From Rhodobacteraceae bacterium (ex Bugula neritina AB1) (GTDB lineage Bacteria > Pseudomonadota > Alphaproteobacteria > Rhodobacterales > Rhodobacteraceae), in NCBI GenBank assembly GCA_001730095.1, contig MDLF01000032.1, positions 24,493 through 88,492 on the forward strand: a DNA stretch of 64,000 bases. The letters run 5' to 3'. Below the pieces are notes generated by a model that was given only the letters and a program-made list of their open reading frames with translations, was not told the DNA's origin and did no database searches. A program made the translations under genes and the position numbers. Shown here one piece after another: positions 34,830 through 42,774 of this stretch (position 1 is its first letter; each line of letters starts with the position of its first letter).

Positions 34830-35915
34830 ATGGCAGCCTATATTTTCCGACGCCTGCTCTTGGTGATCCCGACGCTGTTCGGCATCCTGGTGGTGAATTT
34901 TGCCCTGGTGCAATTTGTCCCCGGCGGCCCTGTAGAACAGATCATCGCCCAGCTCGAAGGCGGCGGCGATGTGTTCGAAGGATTCGCCGGCGGCGGTGGT
35001 GACACCGGCACTGAAACCATCGGTGCCAATGAAAACTACGCCGGCCGCCAGGGGCTGCCACCGGAACTGATCGCGGAACTCGAAGAGCAGTTCGGCCTTG
35101 ATAAACCACCACTGGAGCGGTTCCTGATCATGCTGGGCAATTACGCCACGTTTGATTTCGGCGAGAGTTATTTCCGCAAGATCGCAGTGACCGACCTGGT
35201 GTTGGAAAAAATGCCGGTCTCGATCTCGCTGGGCCTGTGGTCGACCCTGATCGCCTATCTAATCTCGATCCCGCTGGGCATTCGCAAGGCGATGAAAGAC
35301 GGCTCCTCCTTCGACACCTGGACCAGCGGCGTGATCATCGCGGCCTATGCCATCCCCGGTTTCCTGTTTGCCATCATGCTGCTGGTGCTGTTTGCCGGCG
35401 GCTCCTACTGGCAGATCTTCCCGCTGCGCGGGCTGACGTCCGACAATTGGGACAGCCTCAGCCTTATTGGCAAAATCCTGGATTACTTCTGGCACATCGC
35501 GCTGCCGGTCGCAGCCTCGACCATTGCGGCCTTCGCCACCCTGACGCTGCTCACCAAGAATTCCTTTCTGGATGAGATCAAAAAGCAATACGTCATGACC
35601 GCCCGTGCCAAGGGGCTCAGTGAAACGCGGGTGCTTTACGGCCATGTGTTCCGCAATGCGATGCTAATTGTGATTGCCGGTTTCCCGGCGGTTTTCATCG
35701 GCGTGTTCTTTGCCGGCTCTCTGATCATCGAGACGATTTTCTCGCTCGACGGGCTGGGCCGACTGGGGTTTGAAGCTGCGGTGGCGCGTGACTATCCGGT
35801 GATGTTCGGCACAATGTATATCTTCGGGCTGATGGGGCTGGTGGTCGGCATCCTCTCTGACTTGATGTATGTGTTCGTCGATCCCCGCATCGACTTTGAA
35901 AAGCGGGAGGGCTGA
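34830..35915 (+). CDS. yejB: oligopeptide ABC transporter permease YejB
   Basis: Inner-membrane permease of 361 residues. The family N-terminus is [20 protein letters not shown], with a first helix then a periplasmic insert ([20 protein letters not shown]). Five further helices follow, with the EAA loop [20 protein letters not shown] and then [20 protein letters not shown]. The insert between helix 1 and helix 2 is typical of the YejB subgroup. The gene starts 9 bases after yejA stops and is 3 bases before yejE. Confidence 0.95.
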   Translation: MAAYIFRRLLLVIPTLFGILVVNFALVQFVPGGPVEQIIAQLEGGGDVFEGFAGGGGDTGTETIGANENYAGRQGLPPELIAELEEQFGLDKPPLERFLIMLGNYATFDFGESYFRKIAVTDLVLEKMPVSISLGLWSTLIAYLISIPLGIRKAMKDGSSFDTWTSGVIIAAYAIPGFLFAIMLLVLFAGGSYWQIFPLRGLTSDNWDSLSLIGKILDYFWHIALPVAASTIAAFATLTLLTKNSFLDEIKKQYVMTARAKGLSETRVLYGHVFRNAMLIVIAGFPAVFIGVFFAGSLIIETIFSLDGLGRLGFEAAVARDYPVMFGTMYIFGLMGLVVGILSDLMYVFVDPRIDFEKREG

Positions 35916-35918
35916 TCC

Positions 35919-37025
35919 ATGGCGTTATCCCCCCTGAACCAGCGCCGCTGGCATAATTTCTGCAAAAACCGCCGTGCCTACTGGTCGCTGTGGATCTTTT
36001 CGGTGCTGTTCGGCCTGTCGCTCTTTGCCGAATTCATCGCCAACGACAAACCGATCCTTGTCAGCTACCGGGGCGAGGTCTATGCACCGGTGTTCAAATT
36101 CTACCCGGAAACCAAATTCGGCGGCGATTTCCAAACAGAGGCGGTTTATTCCGATCCGGAAGTCGAATGCCTGATCCGCTCCGGTGGGGTGGAAGACTGC
36201 TTTGACGAACCAGCAGCCATCCTGGAGGAGATCACGACCGGCACCTATGCAGCGGAAGGCTTCGCAGAAGGCTGGACCCTATGGCCGCCCATTCCCTACA
36301 GTTTCAACACCACGGTGGACCGCCCGGGTGCTGCGCCGCTGCCGCCGGGCGGGCTGAACCTTCTGGGCACCGATGACACCAAGCGCGATGTGCTGGCGCG
36401 GGTGATCTACGGTTTCCGCCTATCGATCCTGTTCACCCTGATGGTCACAGGCGCCGCCAGCCTGATCGGCATTCTGGCCGGCGCTGTGCAGGGCTACTTC
36501 GGCGGTCTCACCGACCTGATCTTCCAGCGGGTGATCGAGGTCTGGGGATCAATCAACTCGCTTTATGTGATCATCATCATGTTTGCGATCCTGGGGCGCA
36601 GTTTCTGGCTGCTGGTGGGTCTGATGATCCTGTTTGGCTGGACCGCTCTTGTCGGTGTGGTGCGGGCCGAGTTCCTGCGCGCCCGCAACCTGGAATATGT
36701 CCGCGCCGCCAAGGCACTGGGCGTCGGCAACCTGACGATCATGTTCCGCCATATGCTGCCCAATGCGATGGTGGCGACGCTGACCATGCTGCCCTTCATC
36801 ATCACCGGCACCATCGGCCTGCTGGCCGGGCTCGATTTCCTCGGCTTCGGCCTGCCGTCCTCGGCGCCGTCCCTGGGCGAGCTGACCCTGCAGGCCAAAC
36901 AGAACCTCGAAGCGCCCTGGCTGGCTTTCACCGCCTTCTTCACCTTTGCCATCATGCTGTCGCTCTTGATTTTCATTTTCGAAGGCGTGCGCGATGCCTT
37001 CGACCCGCGGAAGACGTTTTCATGA
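35919..37025 (+). CDS. yejE: oligopeptide ABC transporter permease YejE
   Basis: Second permease of the importer, 368 residues. N-terminal NQRRWHNFCKNRRAYWSLWI is the OppC-N domain. A long periplasmic insert includes YAPVFKFYPETKFGGDFQTE and EAVYSDPEVECLIRSGG with a Cys pair. The permease core and EAA loop follow (FLRARNLEYVRAAKALGVGN, LTIMFRHMLPNAMVATLTM), then GLLAGLDFLGFGLPSSAPSL. Both YejB and YejE are longer than OppB/OppC, consistent with the Yej branch. It follows yejB by 3 bases. Confidence 0.95.
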   Translation: MALSPLNQRRWHNFCKNRRAYWSLWIFSVLFGLSLFAEFIANDKPILVSYRGEVYAPVFKFYPETKFGGDFQTEAVYSDPEVECLIRSGGVEDCFDEPAAILEEITTGTYAAEGFAEGWTLWPPIPYSFNTTVDRPGAAPLPPGGLNLLGTDDTKRDVLARVIYGFRLSILFTLMVTGAASLIGILAGAVQGYFGGLTDLIFQRVIEVWGSINSLYVIIIMFAILGRSFWLLVGLMILFGWTALVGVVRAEFLRARNLEYVRAAKALGVGNLTIMFRHMLPNAMVATLTMLPFIITGTIGLLAGLDFLGFGLPSSAPSLGELTLQAKQNLEAPWLAFTAFFTFAIMLSLLIFIFEGVRDAFDPRKTFS

Positions 37026-37067
37026 CCGGCTCAGACTTGTTTGAAATGCATCGCCCGGCGGGACGCC

Positions 37068-37157
37068 GGGCAGTGCCCGTCCGCCCCGCCACGCCAAAGG
37101 CGTGCTTTCAGCACGACGGGCGGGTACTTCGTTTCCGCCCTCGGACGGGCAGTGCCC
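37068..37157 (+). promoter_or_regulatory. large imperfect hairpin between yejE and yejF
   Basis: GGGCAGTGCCCGTCCG (37068-37083) pairs with CGGACGGGCAGTGCCC (37142-37157) over 16 positions with one mismatch, enclosing about 58 bases. A smaller stem CCCGGCG / CGCCGGG lies just before (37054-37070). Placed between yejE and yejF of an otherwise tightly packed operon, it could stabilise the upstream mRNA or attenuate transcription into yejF. The G+C content and structure are unlike the neighbouring coding DNA. Confidence 0.6.
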
Positions 37158-37185
37158 TCATGGTGGTGTCGCAAGGGGAAACACA

Positions 37186-38775
37186 ATGACCGTTACAGCC
37201 CCTCTCCTGAACGTCCAGAACCTCCGCGTCTCCTTCCGCCAGGACGGCCAATTAAGCGAAGCCGTCCGCGGCGTCTCCTTCTCTGTCGGCCGTGGCGAGA
37301 CCGTGGCGCTGGTGGGCGAAAGCGGCTCCGGCAAATCGGTCTCGGCGCTCTCCACCGTGTCGCTTCTGGGCGACAGCGCCATGGTGACAGGCTCCGTCAC
37401 CTATGACGGCACCGAGATGGTCGGCGCCAGCGAACGCCATCTGATGCAGGTGCGCGGCAATGACATCAGCTTCATCTTTCAGGAGCCGATGACCTCTCTC
37501 AACCCGCTGCACACGATCGAGCGCCAGCTGGAGGAATCCCTGGCCCTGCATCAGGGGATTTCCGGTCAGGCCGCCCGCGCCCGCATTCTGGAACTGATGG
37601 AGAAGGTCGGCATCCGCGATGCGGAAAACCGGCTGACGTCTTATCCGCATCAGCTGTCTGGCGGGCAGCGGCAGCGGGTGATGATCGCCATGGCGCTGGC
37701 CAACAAACCCGACATCCTGATCGCGGATGAGCCGACCACGGCGCTGGACGTGACCATCCAGGCGCAGATCCTCGACCTGCTGGCGGATCTCAAGGAAAGC
37801 GAAGGCATGGGGCTGTTGTTCATCACTCATGACCTGGCCATCGTGCGCCGCATTGCCGACCGCGTCTGCGTGATGAAGGACGGCGAGATCGTCGAGGAAG
37901 GCCCGGCTGCAGAGATCTTTGCCAATCCGCAGCACCCCTATACGCAGAAACTGCTGGCGGCAGAGCCCTCCGGCCAGCCACAGCCGGTGCCGCAAAACGC
38001 TGATACGCTGGTGGCGGCCAAGGATCTGAAGGTCTGGTTTCCGATCCAGAAGGGGCTGCTCAAACGTACTGTCGGCCATGTGAAAGCCGTGAACCCAATG
38101 TCGCTGTCCGTGCGTGCCGGTGAAACCCTGGGCATCGTGGGAGAGAGCGGCTCGGGCAAGACCACGCTGGCGCTCGCCATCATGCGGCTGATTGCGTCCG
38201 AGGGCGCAGTGGAGTTTCAGGGACAGGACCTGCGCAAGTGGTCCACCCGCGAGCTGCGACGCCTGCGCAAGGACATGCAGATCGTGTTCCAGGATCCGTT
38301 CGGCTCGCTCAGCCCGCGGATGACCTGCGCCCAGATCATCTCTGAAGGGCTGGCCATTCACAATGTGGATCAGCACCGCGATCCGCGTGAACTGGTGGCT
38401 GAGGTGATGCAGGAGGTCGGTCTCGATCCTGCAGCCATGGATCGCTACCCGCATGAGTTTTCCGGCGGCCAGCGCCAGCGCATCGCCATTGCCCGCGCCA
38501 TGGTGCTGCGGCCCAAACTGGTGGTGTTGGATGAGCCGACCTCGGCGCTGGACATGACGGTGCAGGTGCAGATCGTCGAACTGCTGCGCGATCTGCAGGC
38601 CCGATACGGGCTGGCCTATCTGTTCATCTCTCACGACCTCAACGTGGTGCGGGCGATGTCGCATAACGTGGTGGTGATGAACCAGGGCGATGTGGTGGAG
38701 ACCGGAGCCGCCGAAGCGCTGTTTGCCAATCCCCAGGCCGAGTACACCCGCCGTCTTCTGGCTGCCGCCGGTTAA
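37186..38775 (+). CDS. yejF: oligopeptide ABC transporter ATP-binding protein YejF (dual NBD)
   Basis: Two fused nucleotide-binding domains, 529 residues in all. First NBD: Walker [17 protein letters not shown]-loop [18 protein letters not shown], signature [17 protein letters not shown], and Walker [21 protein letters not shown]. Second [57 protein letters not shown], and [20 protein letters not shown]. The duplicated OppD/OppF arrangement in one chain is the YejF hallmark. It completes the operon. The start at 37186 follows GGGGAA and gives the conserved [12 protein letters not shown]-terminus. Confidence 0.95.
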   Translation: MTVTAPLLNVQNLRVSFRQDGQLSEAVRGVSFSVGRGETVALVGESGSGKSVSALSTVSLLGDSAMVTGSVTYDGTEMVGASERHLMQVRGNDISFIFQEPMTSLNPLHTIERQLEESLALHQGISGQAARARILELMEKVGIRDAENRLTSYPHQLSGGQRQRVMIAMALANKPDILIADEPTTALDVTIQAQILDLLADLKESEGMGLLFITHDLAIVRRIADRVCVMKDGEIVEEGPAAEIFANPQHPYTQKLLAAEPSGQPQPVPQNADTLVAAKDLKVWFPIQKGLLKRTVGHVKAVNPMSLSVRAGETLGIVGESGSGKTTLALAIMRLIASEGAVEFQGQDLRKWSTRELRRLRKDMQIVFQDPFGSLSPRMTCAQIISEGLAIHNVDQHRDPRELVAEVMQEVGLDPAAMDRYPHEFSGGQRQRIAIARAMVLRPKLVVLDEPTSALDMTVQVQIVELLRDLQARYGLAYLFISHDLNVVRAMSHNVVVMNQGDVVETGAAEALFANPQAEYTRRLLAAAG

Positions 38776-38867
38776 GCCGCCGCAGGTTAACTCCTCGGCA
38801 AGCTTTGCAATATCTATGCGTGCGCAACCCGCGCAACGCCCAGAAGTTGCGGCAGCGCCGCTGACCA

Positions 38868-38889
38868 AATGTTTCGCACGCGAAACATT
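38868..38889. promoter_or_regulatory. operator-like perfect palindrome with no adjacent gene
   Basis: AATGTTTCG (38868-38876) is an exact inverted repeat of CGAAACATT (38881-38889), with a 4-base spacer. It has the size and symmetry of a TetR- or LacI-type regulator site. No start codon of a real gene lies within several hundred bases on either strand. Confidence 0.5.
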
Positions 38890-38972
38890 GCGGCAGAAAT
38901 ACTGACCTATCAGGCTGTGTTTTTGGCCGACTGTATTTTGAACGGGCTGTGTTTTCAAAGGACAGCGAGGCA

Positions 38973-39102
38973 CTCCCGCGCCCGCAGGTGCCCCGGCTGC
39001 GCCGGAACCCCTTGGCGGCCTTGGGCGAGGCTCAGCGCCAAGGGCGCTGAGCCTCGCCCAACGGGAGCGCTGCGCCTTTGGCGCGGCGGCGACAGGCGGG
39101 AG
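38973..39102. repeat. dispersed palindromic repeat, copy A
   Basis: The unit starts CTCCCGC (38973-38979) and ends GCGGGAG (39096-39102), which are inverted repeats of each other. Its core is a 17-bp perfect hairpin, GGGCGAGGCTCAGCGCC (39023-39039) with GGCGCTGAGCCTCGCCC (39043-39059), loop AAG. The flanks share long identical stretches with copy B at 41532-41659. Confidence 0.88.
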
Positions 39103-39125
39103 AAATGCGCCGCTCAACGATTGTG

Positions 39126-39932
39126 TCAGAAGGCGGTGCGGCGGTCGAAGCAGCTCAGGTCGTAGGCGTCAAAGTTGCGGGCGATCATCCGGGGCAGCGG
39201 ACGGGCTTCCTTGCAGATATCCAGCCCCTTGGCGGAAATCTGTAACATACCCGGAAAGGCAGCGCTGACTTCCTGGAACATCCGCTCCAGTTGGTCTGCG
39301 CTGATGGCAAACTGAGACAGGATTTCTGCGCGGCAAATGCGGAAATCGCACATCAACGCTTCAATCAGCCGTGCCCGCAGCAGATCTTTACCGCCAAGGG
39401 CATGGCCGTGGGCCGTGGCGAAGTGCCGGTCCCGGATGGTGCGGATATGGGTGGAGCTGGCCAGCGCATGCAGCCGCCGGTCACCGATCTCATTCGGGTC
39501 AATCTCCAACGAGAACTCCGCCCGCAGCGCCCGCGGCTCGGCTTTGGTGATGGCGGCAACCAGATCGCGGATCAGTTCTGCACTGAGCAAAGTTGGCGTG
39601 CCACCGCCCCAAAGCAGCCGGGACAGGGTGATGTCTTTGGGCAACTGTGTTATTAGCGCAATTTCGGCGTTCAGAACCCGGACCTTAGCTTTCACCGATG
39701 CGTCGGAATGGGGGCTTTGTGTGCGGCAGGCACAAAACCAGCACACTCTGCGGCAGAACGGCACATGAACCTACAGCGAGATGCTGTTGCCGGGGGGAAT
39801 TCTGAAAACCCAACTGGAAAACTGCAATGAATCAAGCCCCTTGGTGAAATGCAGCGCAGCGGGATAGCTGGCGTGGCACGGCACTTTGGAGACAAACAAA
39901 CCCAGCTCGGCCAATTGAGCTTTCTGTTTCAT
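39126..39932 (-). pseudogene. hemN: oxygen-independent coproporphyrinogen III oxidase (HemN) remnant
   Basis: HemN is the radical-SAM enzyme for anaerobic heme synthesis. Translating from the ATG at 39932 gives MKQKAQLAELGLFVSKVPCH, ASYPAALHFTKGLDSLQFSS and VFRIPPGNSISL, matching the HemN N-terminus, then a TAG at 39771-39773. In the same frame VHVPFCRRVCWFCACRTQ follows, with the Cys-x3-Cys-x2-Cys cluster site. LLWGGGTPTLLSAELIRDLV and EFSLEIDPNEIGDRRLHALA continue, but then the frame jumps to the C-terminal HemN part (FRICRAEILSQFAISADQLE, ISAKGLDICKEARPLPRMIA). About 190 central residues are missing against the usual 450. Stop plus deletion make it non-functional. It lies opposite fnrL, the usual hemN place. 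Confidence 0.88.
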
Positions 39933-39967
39933 TCCATTACCGTTATGGGAACGCGTGACCCAGAACC

Positions 39968-39981
39968 TTGATCCAGATCAA
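39968..39981. promoter_or_regulatory. FNR box upstream of fnrL
   Basis: TTGATCCAGATCAA is a perfect match to the FNR/FnrL consensus TTGAT-N4-ATCAA. It sits 13 bases before the fnrL ATG (39995) and 36 bases upstream of the hemN remnant start (39932). It is so near the fnrL start that autorepression is plausible; activation of hemN on the other strand would also be expected. Confidence 0.88.
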
Positions 39982-39994
39982 CCGGGATTACCGA

Positions 39995-40735
39995 ATGAAC
40001 GCTTCTTCCTTTGCCCAGCTCAGATGCGGTGACTGCCCGATCCGCCATCGGGCCGTGTGTGCGCGCTGCAATGCGGATGAGCTGGAGGCGCTGGATGCGA
40101 TCAAATACTACCGCACCTATGAAGCCGGCCAGCCGATCATCTGGTCCGGCGATGTGATGAATTTCGTGGGGTCCGTGGTCTCGGGCATCGCCACGTTGAC
40201 CCAGACGATGGAGGACGGGCGCACCCAGATGGTGGGGCTCTTGCTGCCCAGTGACTTCGTCGGCCGTCCGGGGCGTGAAGGTGCTGCCTATGATGTGGTC
40301 GCAACCACCGATGTGGTGATGTGCTGTTTCCGCAAGAAGCCGTTTGAGGAGCTGATGGAGCGCACCCCGCATATTGCGCACCGGCTGCTGGAGATGACAC
40401 TGGATGAGCTTGACGCAGCCCGCGAGTGGATGCTGGTGCTGGGCCGCAAGACTGCGCGCGAGAAAATTGCCAGCCTCCTGGCGATTATTGCACGCCGCGA
40501 CGCCACGCTGACACCAGGCGGAGCCACCAACCGGATGGTGTTCGACTTGCCGCTGACCCGTGAAGCCATGGCCGACTATCTGGGCCTGACCCTGGAAACC
40601 GTGAGCCGCCAGATCTCGGCGCTCAAGAAGGACGGGGTGATCGAGCTGGAAGGCAAGCGCCATGTCACGGTTCCGGATATGCGTCTGCTGATGGAAGAGG
40701 CCGGCGACGACAGCGATGGCGGATTTCTCGGTTAA
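39995..40735 (+). CDS. fnrL: FnrL oxygen-sensing Crp/Fnr-family transcriptional regulator
   Basis: The 246-residue protein has an N-terminal [4Fe-4S] Cys cluster: LRCGDCPIRHRAVCARC (Cys 11, 14, 22, 25), and a further central Cys pair at about 110-111. The cyclic-nucleotide-binding fold follows (FVGSVVSGIATLTQTMEDGR). The C-terminal helix-turn-helix YLGLTLETVSRQISALKKDG includes the Glu-x2-Ser-Arg residues that read FNR boxes. In rhodobacters FnrL activates cbb3 oxidase and anaerobic heme genes at low oxygen. Here it sits between a hemN remnant and the usp-cco block. The frame opens earlier at a TTG at 39968, but the ATG at 39995 gives the known N-terminus. Confidence 0.96.
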   Translation: MNASSFAQLRCGDCPIRHRAVCARCNADELEALDAIKYYRTYEAGQPIIWSGDVMNFVGSVVSGIATLTQTMEDGRTQMVGLLLPSDFVGRPGREGAAYDVVATTDVVMCCFRKKPFEELMERTPHIAHRLLEMTLDELDAAREWMLVLGRKTAREKIASLLAIIARRDATLTPGGATNRMVFDLPLTREAMADYLGLTLETVSRQISALKKDGVIELEGKRHVTVPDMRLLMEEAGDDSDGGFLG

Positions 40736-41289
40736 AGCTGTTTTCCAATCAAACCCGCGCGTTCCATGGCCGCGGGGCGGCCCGTTTTGACGGGCTGCGC
40801 GGGGCTGTGGGCAGCAAACACCACAGCCGCAGCACGCGCGGCAGCTGTGTTGCTTCTGTGAAAGAGGCGACCAGCTCGCCACAGTAGAGCTGGCGCAGAT
40901 CGTCAGGCCTGCGCTTGAGGATTGGTGGTTGTTCTGGTGCCATGACCGGGATTGCAACGCCCGGCATTGCGGTGATGTGCACAGTGCAGGGCTGGGCCTG
41001 TTCGCGCAGGAGACGGAGGATGGTAGCCATTTGACCGAAGGTCGCAGTGAAATCCAGCAACATACGTGCGCCTAGCGTCATTGGCATCACCAGTTTCTGG
41101 TGGCGCTCAAACCACCAACGCCCGCAGCGGCCTCAAAGGCAGGCAAGGCGCCGTGTAGCCGGAGCCATGACTGAGAGTTCGTTTGGCCCTGTGATTTCAG
41201 AGAATTGATTTTCGGCCAAGAGGCTGCCAGTGCTTTGATGAGAGTAAAGAAACCTGCCACTGCGCAACGGTAGCAGAAGATGCCAGAGC

Positions 41290-41508
41290 TTGCCCGCTGC
41301 GCCGGGGTGCCAGGCGCTAGCGCGGATTACATTCCCACAGCTGCGCATCGGACCGCCAAAGCCTGTGCTGCGGGGCATGACGGCGGAGCATGGGCCCAAT
41401 CTGGCGGGCCTAATCGCCGGCGCCTTGCAGGTTGCGGACCCCGCCGCCAAGGCCGCGGAGGTTATTGCATGCCGCGCTGTCTTTCAGACCATGCATTGCA
41501 TCGGCTGA
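41290..41508 (+). pseudogene. possible C-terminal remnant of a serine hydroxymethyltransferase-like gene
   Basis: The 72-codon frame includes LRIGPPKPVLRGMTAEHGPN followed by LAGLIAGALQVADPAAKAAE. The Leu-Arg-Ile-Gly, then Arg-Gly-Met-Thr and helix pattern, resembles the C-terminal part of SHMT (usually LRLGTPAxTTRG). The N-terminal majority, including the PLP lysine, is absent, and the first codons are not homologous to anything I recognise. The match is by eye only. Confidence 0.3.
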
Positions 41509-41531
41509 AGGCCGGATGCCCATTCGGTGCT

Positions 41532-41659
41532 CTCCCGCGCCCGCGCGTGCCCGGCTGTGCCGGACCCGCTGGCGGCCTTGGGCCAGGCTCGGCGCAAAGC
41601 GCCGAGCCTGGCCCAACGGGAGGAGGCCTTTCGCAAGAAAGGCAGACGACGGGCGGGAG
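41532..41659. repeat. dispersed palindromic repeat, copy B
   Basis: Same arrangement as copy A: outer arms CTCCCGC (41532-41538) and GCGGGAG (41653-41659), and a 16-bp core hairpin GGGCCAGGCTCGGCGC (41580-41595) with GCGCCGAGCCTGGCCC (41599-41614), loop AAA. The stem differs from copy A at several positions, and each change is matched on the other arm. Confidence 0.88.
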
Positions 41660-41727
41660 AAGCTGTGGTCTGCTGAAAGGGGAATGGCGCCCTGCAAGAG
41701 CACCTGTATGGATAGGCGTTCCTGGCC

Positions 41728-42567
41728 CTAATGCGCCATCAGCACCGGCACGGCGGCCTGTTCCAGCATATTGCGGGTGGCACCGCCCAGGATTGCCTCG
41801 CGGAAACGGGAATGGCCGTAAGCGCCCATCACGATCAGTTCGGCGGCGGTGTCGGCGGCGTGGCGGTTCAGCACGTCCGAAACCCGGGGCAGAGTCTTGC
41901 TGAGCACGTCGATTTCACATGTCACCCCGTGGCGGGACAGCATTTGAGCCAGCATGCCGCCGGGGTCCGAGCGTTCGGGGCCGTGCTGTGGCGGGTCAAT
42001 CACCGCGATGCGGACCAGATCCGCGCTTTGCAGGAAGGGCATCGCCCGGCGGATCGCTGTCATTGCCTCGATGCTTTCGTTCCAGGCCGCCAGAACAGTC
42101 TTGGGCTGTGTCAGCGGCGCAGTATCGTCTGGCACCACCAGCACCGGAGCGCGGCCTTCGAACAGCGCCGATTCGACAATTGGCTCTGCCTCGGCGCGCT
42201 TGCCTTCCCCGTAGGGCTGACCCAGCACCACCAGATCGGAGAACCGTGCAGCCTGTGCCACATGGCGGCCGATGTCGGCAATCTGGGCCACGCCATTGTC
42301 GGTGCCAAATGCCGCTCCCGCCTGTTTCAAGGTCGCGTCCGCCTGAGCCTGGACCTTTTCGGCTTCGTCACGGGCGCGGGCCAAGGTTTCCTGCAACACC
42401 AAGGCGTTGGCGCCGGCATAATAATACCCTGTCTGCGTGCGGTCGACACCCAGACAAAGCGCATCGGCGTGGGCGCCGAAGTGTTCAGCCAGGGCCGCAA
42501 TTTGCGCCAAAGGCGGCGCCGCGGTCTCCGCAGCTGTGAGTACAGTAAGCAAGGACTTGTAAGACAT
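41728..42567 (-). CDS. universal stress protein, two Usp domains
   Basis: The 279-residue protein is a tandem UspA: first domain about 1-140 (SDLVVLGQPYGEGKRAEAEP; GRAPVLVVPDDT) and second about 150-279 ending ELIVMGAYGHSRFREAILGG, ATRNMLEQAAVPVLMAH. The final Gly-x2-Gly-x9-Gly-type ATP-binding motif is in place. Usp proteins beside cbb3 oxidase genes are common in the group. It shares the intergenic region and the FNR box at 42669-42682 with ccoN, so low-oxygen induction is likely. Confidence 0.92.
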   Translation of the reverse strand: MSYKSLLTVLTAAETAAPPLAQIAALAEHFGAHADALCLGVDRTQTGYYYAGANALVLQETLARARDEAEKVQAQADATLKQAGAAFGTDNGVAQIADIGRHVAQAARFSDLVVLGQPYGEGKRAEAEPIVESALFEGRAPVLVVPDDTAPLTQPKTVLAAWNESIEAMTAIRRAMPFLQSADLVRIAVIDPPQHGPERSDPGGMLAQMLSRHGVTCEIDVLSKTLPRVSDVLNRHAADTAAELIVMGAYGHSRFREAILGGATRNMLEQAAVPVLMAH

Positions 42568-42668
42568 TGATACCTCTGGGCGAAAAAGACAAAGCGCCGG
42601 CCCGTGCGGGAAGGCGCGCGCGGAGTTTCACTGCAGGGAAGAAGTGTCACATGTTACTGGGAATTGTC

Positions 42669-42682
42669 TTGATGCAGATCAA
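42669..42682. promoter_or_regulatory. FNR box in the usp / ccoN divergent promoter
   Basis: TTGATGCAGATCAA matches TTGAT-N4-ATCAA exactly. It lies 93 bases before the ccoN ATG (42775) and about 102 bases from the usp start (42567). This is the expected activator position for FnrL on ccoNOQP. Confidence 0.9.
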
Positions 42683-42774
42683 AGCGGCAAAGAAGCGCGT
42701 TCTGCATGAAGGGCGCGGTCTAATAAGAGCCTTTGTGAGTCAAGATTCGCCGAGGTATGACAAAGGGACGCAAG

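Larger units (their letters stand above)
38776..39125. other. non-coding region with an orphan operator-like palindrome and a repeat
   Basis: Between yejF and the hemN remnant. It contains a 9-bp inverted repeat at 38868-38889 (see below) and a copy of the dispersed palindromic repeat at 38973-39102. No gene starts downstream of the palindrome, so a gene may have been lost here. Otherwise nothing is identified. Confidence 0.55.
40736..41727. other. about 1 kb without a supported gene, containing remnants and repeat copy B
   Basis: A minus-strand frame at 40749-41090 (112 residues, MPMTLGARMLLDFTATFGQM onward) has no ribosome-binding site and no recognisable domain. A plus-strand frame at 41290-41508 resembles the end of a serine hydroxymethyltransferase-like protein (LRIGPPKPVLRGMTAEHGPN, LAGLIAGALQVADPAAKAAE). 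The part 41532-41659 is a copy of the dispersed repeat. The gap is larger than expected between fnrL and the usp-cco block, and looks like degraded DNA. Confidence 0.45.

Noticed and set aside
37252..39117. 621-codon minus-strand open frame opposite yejF
   Set aside because: It lies opposite two intact ABC domains and shows low-complexity His/Gln/Arg composition typical of an antisense frame.
40749..41090. Minus-strand frame of 113 codons after fnrL
   Set aside because: No ribosome-binding site and no similarity I can recognise; kept only as a note in the gap.
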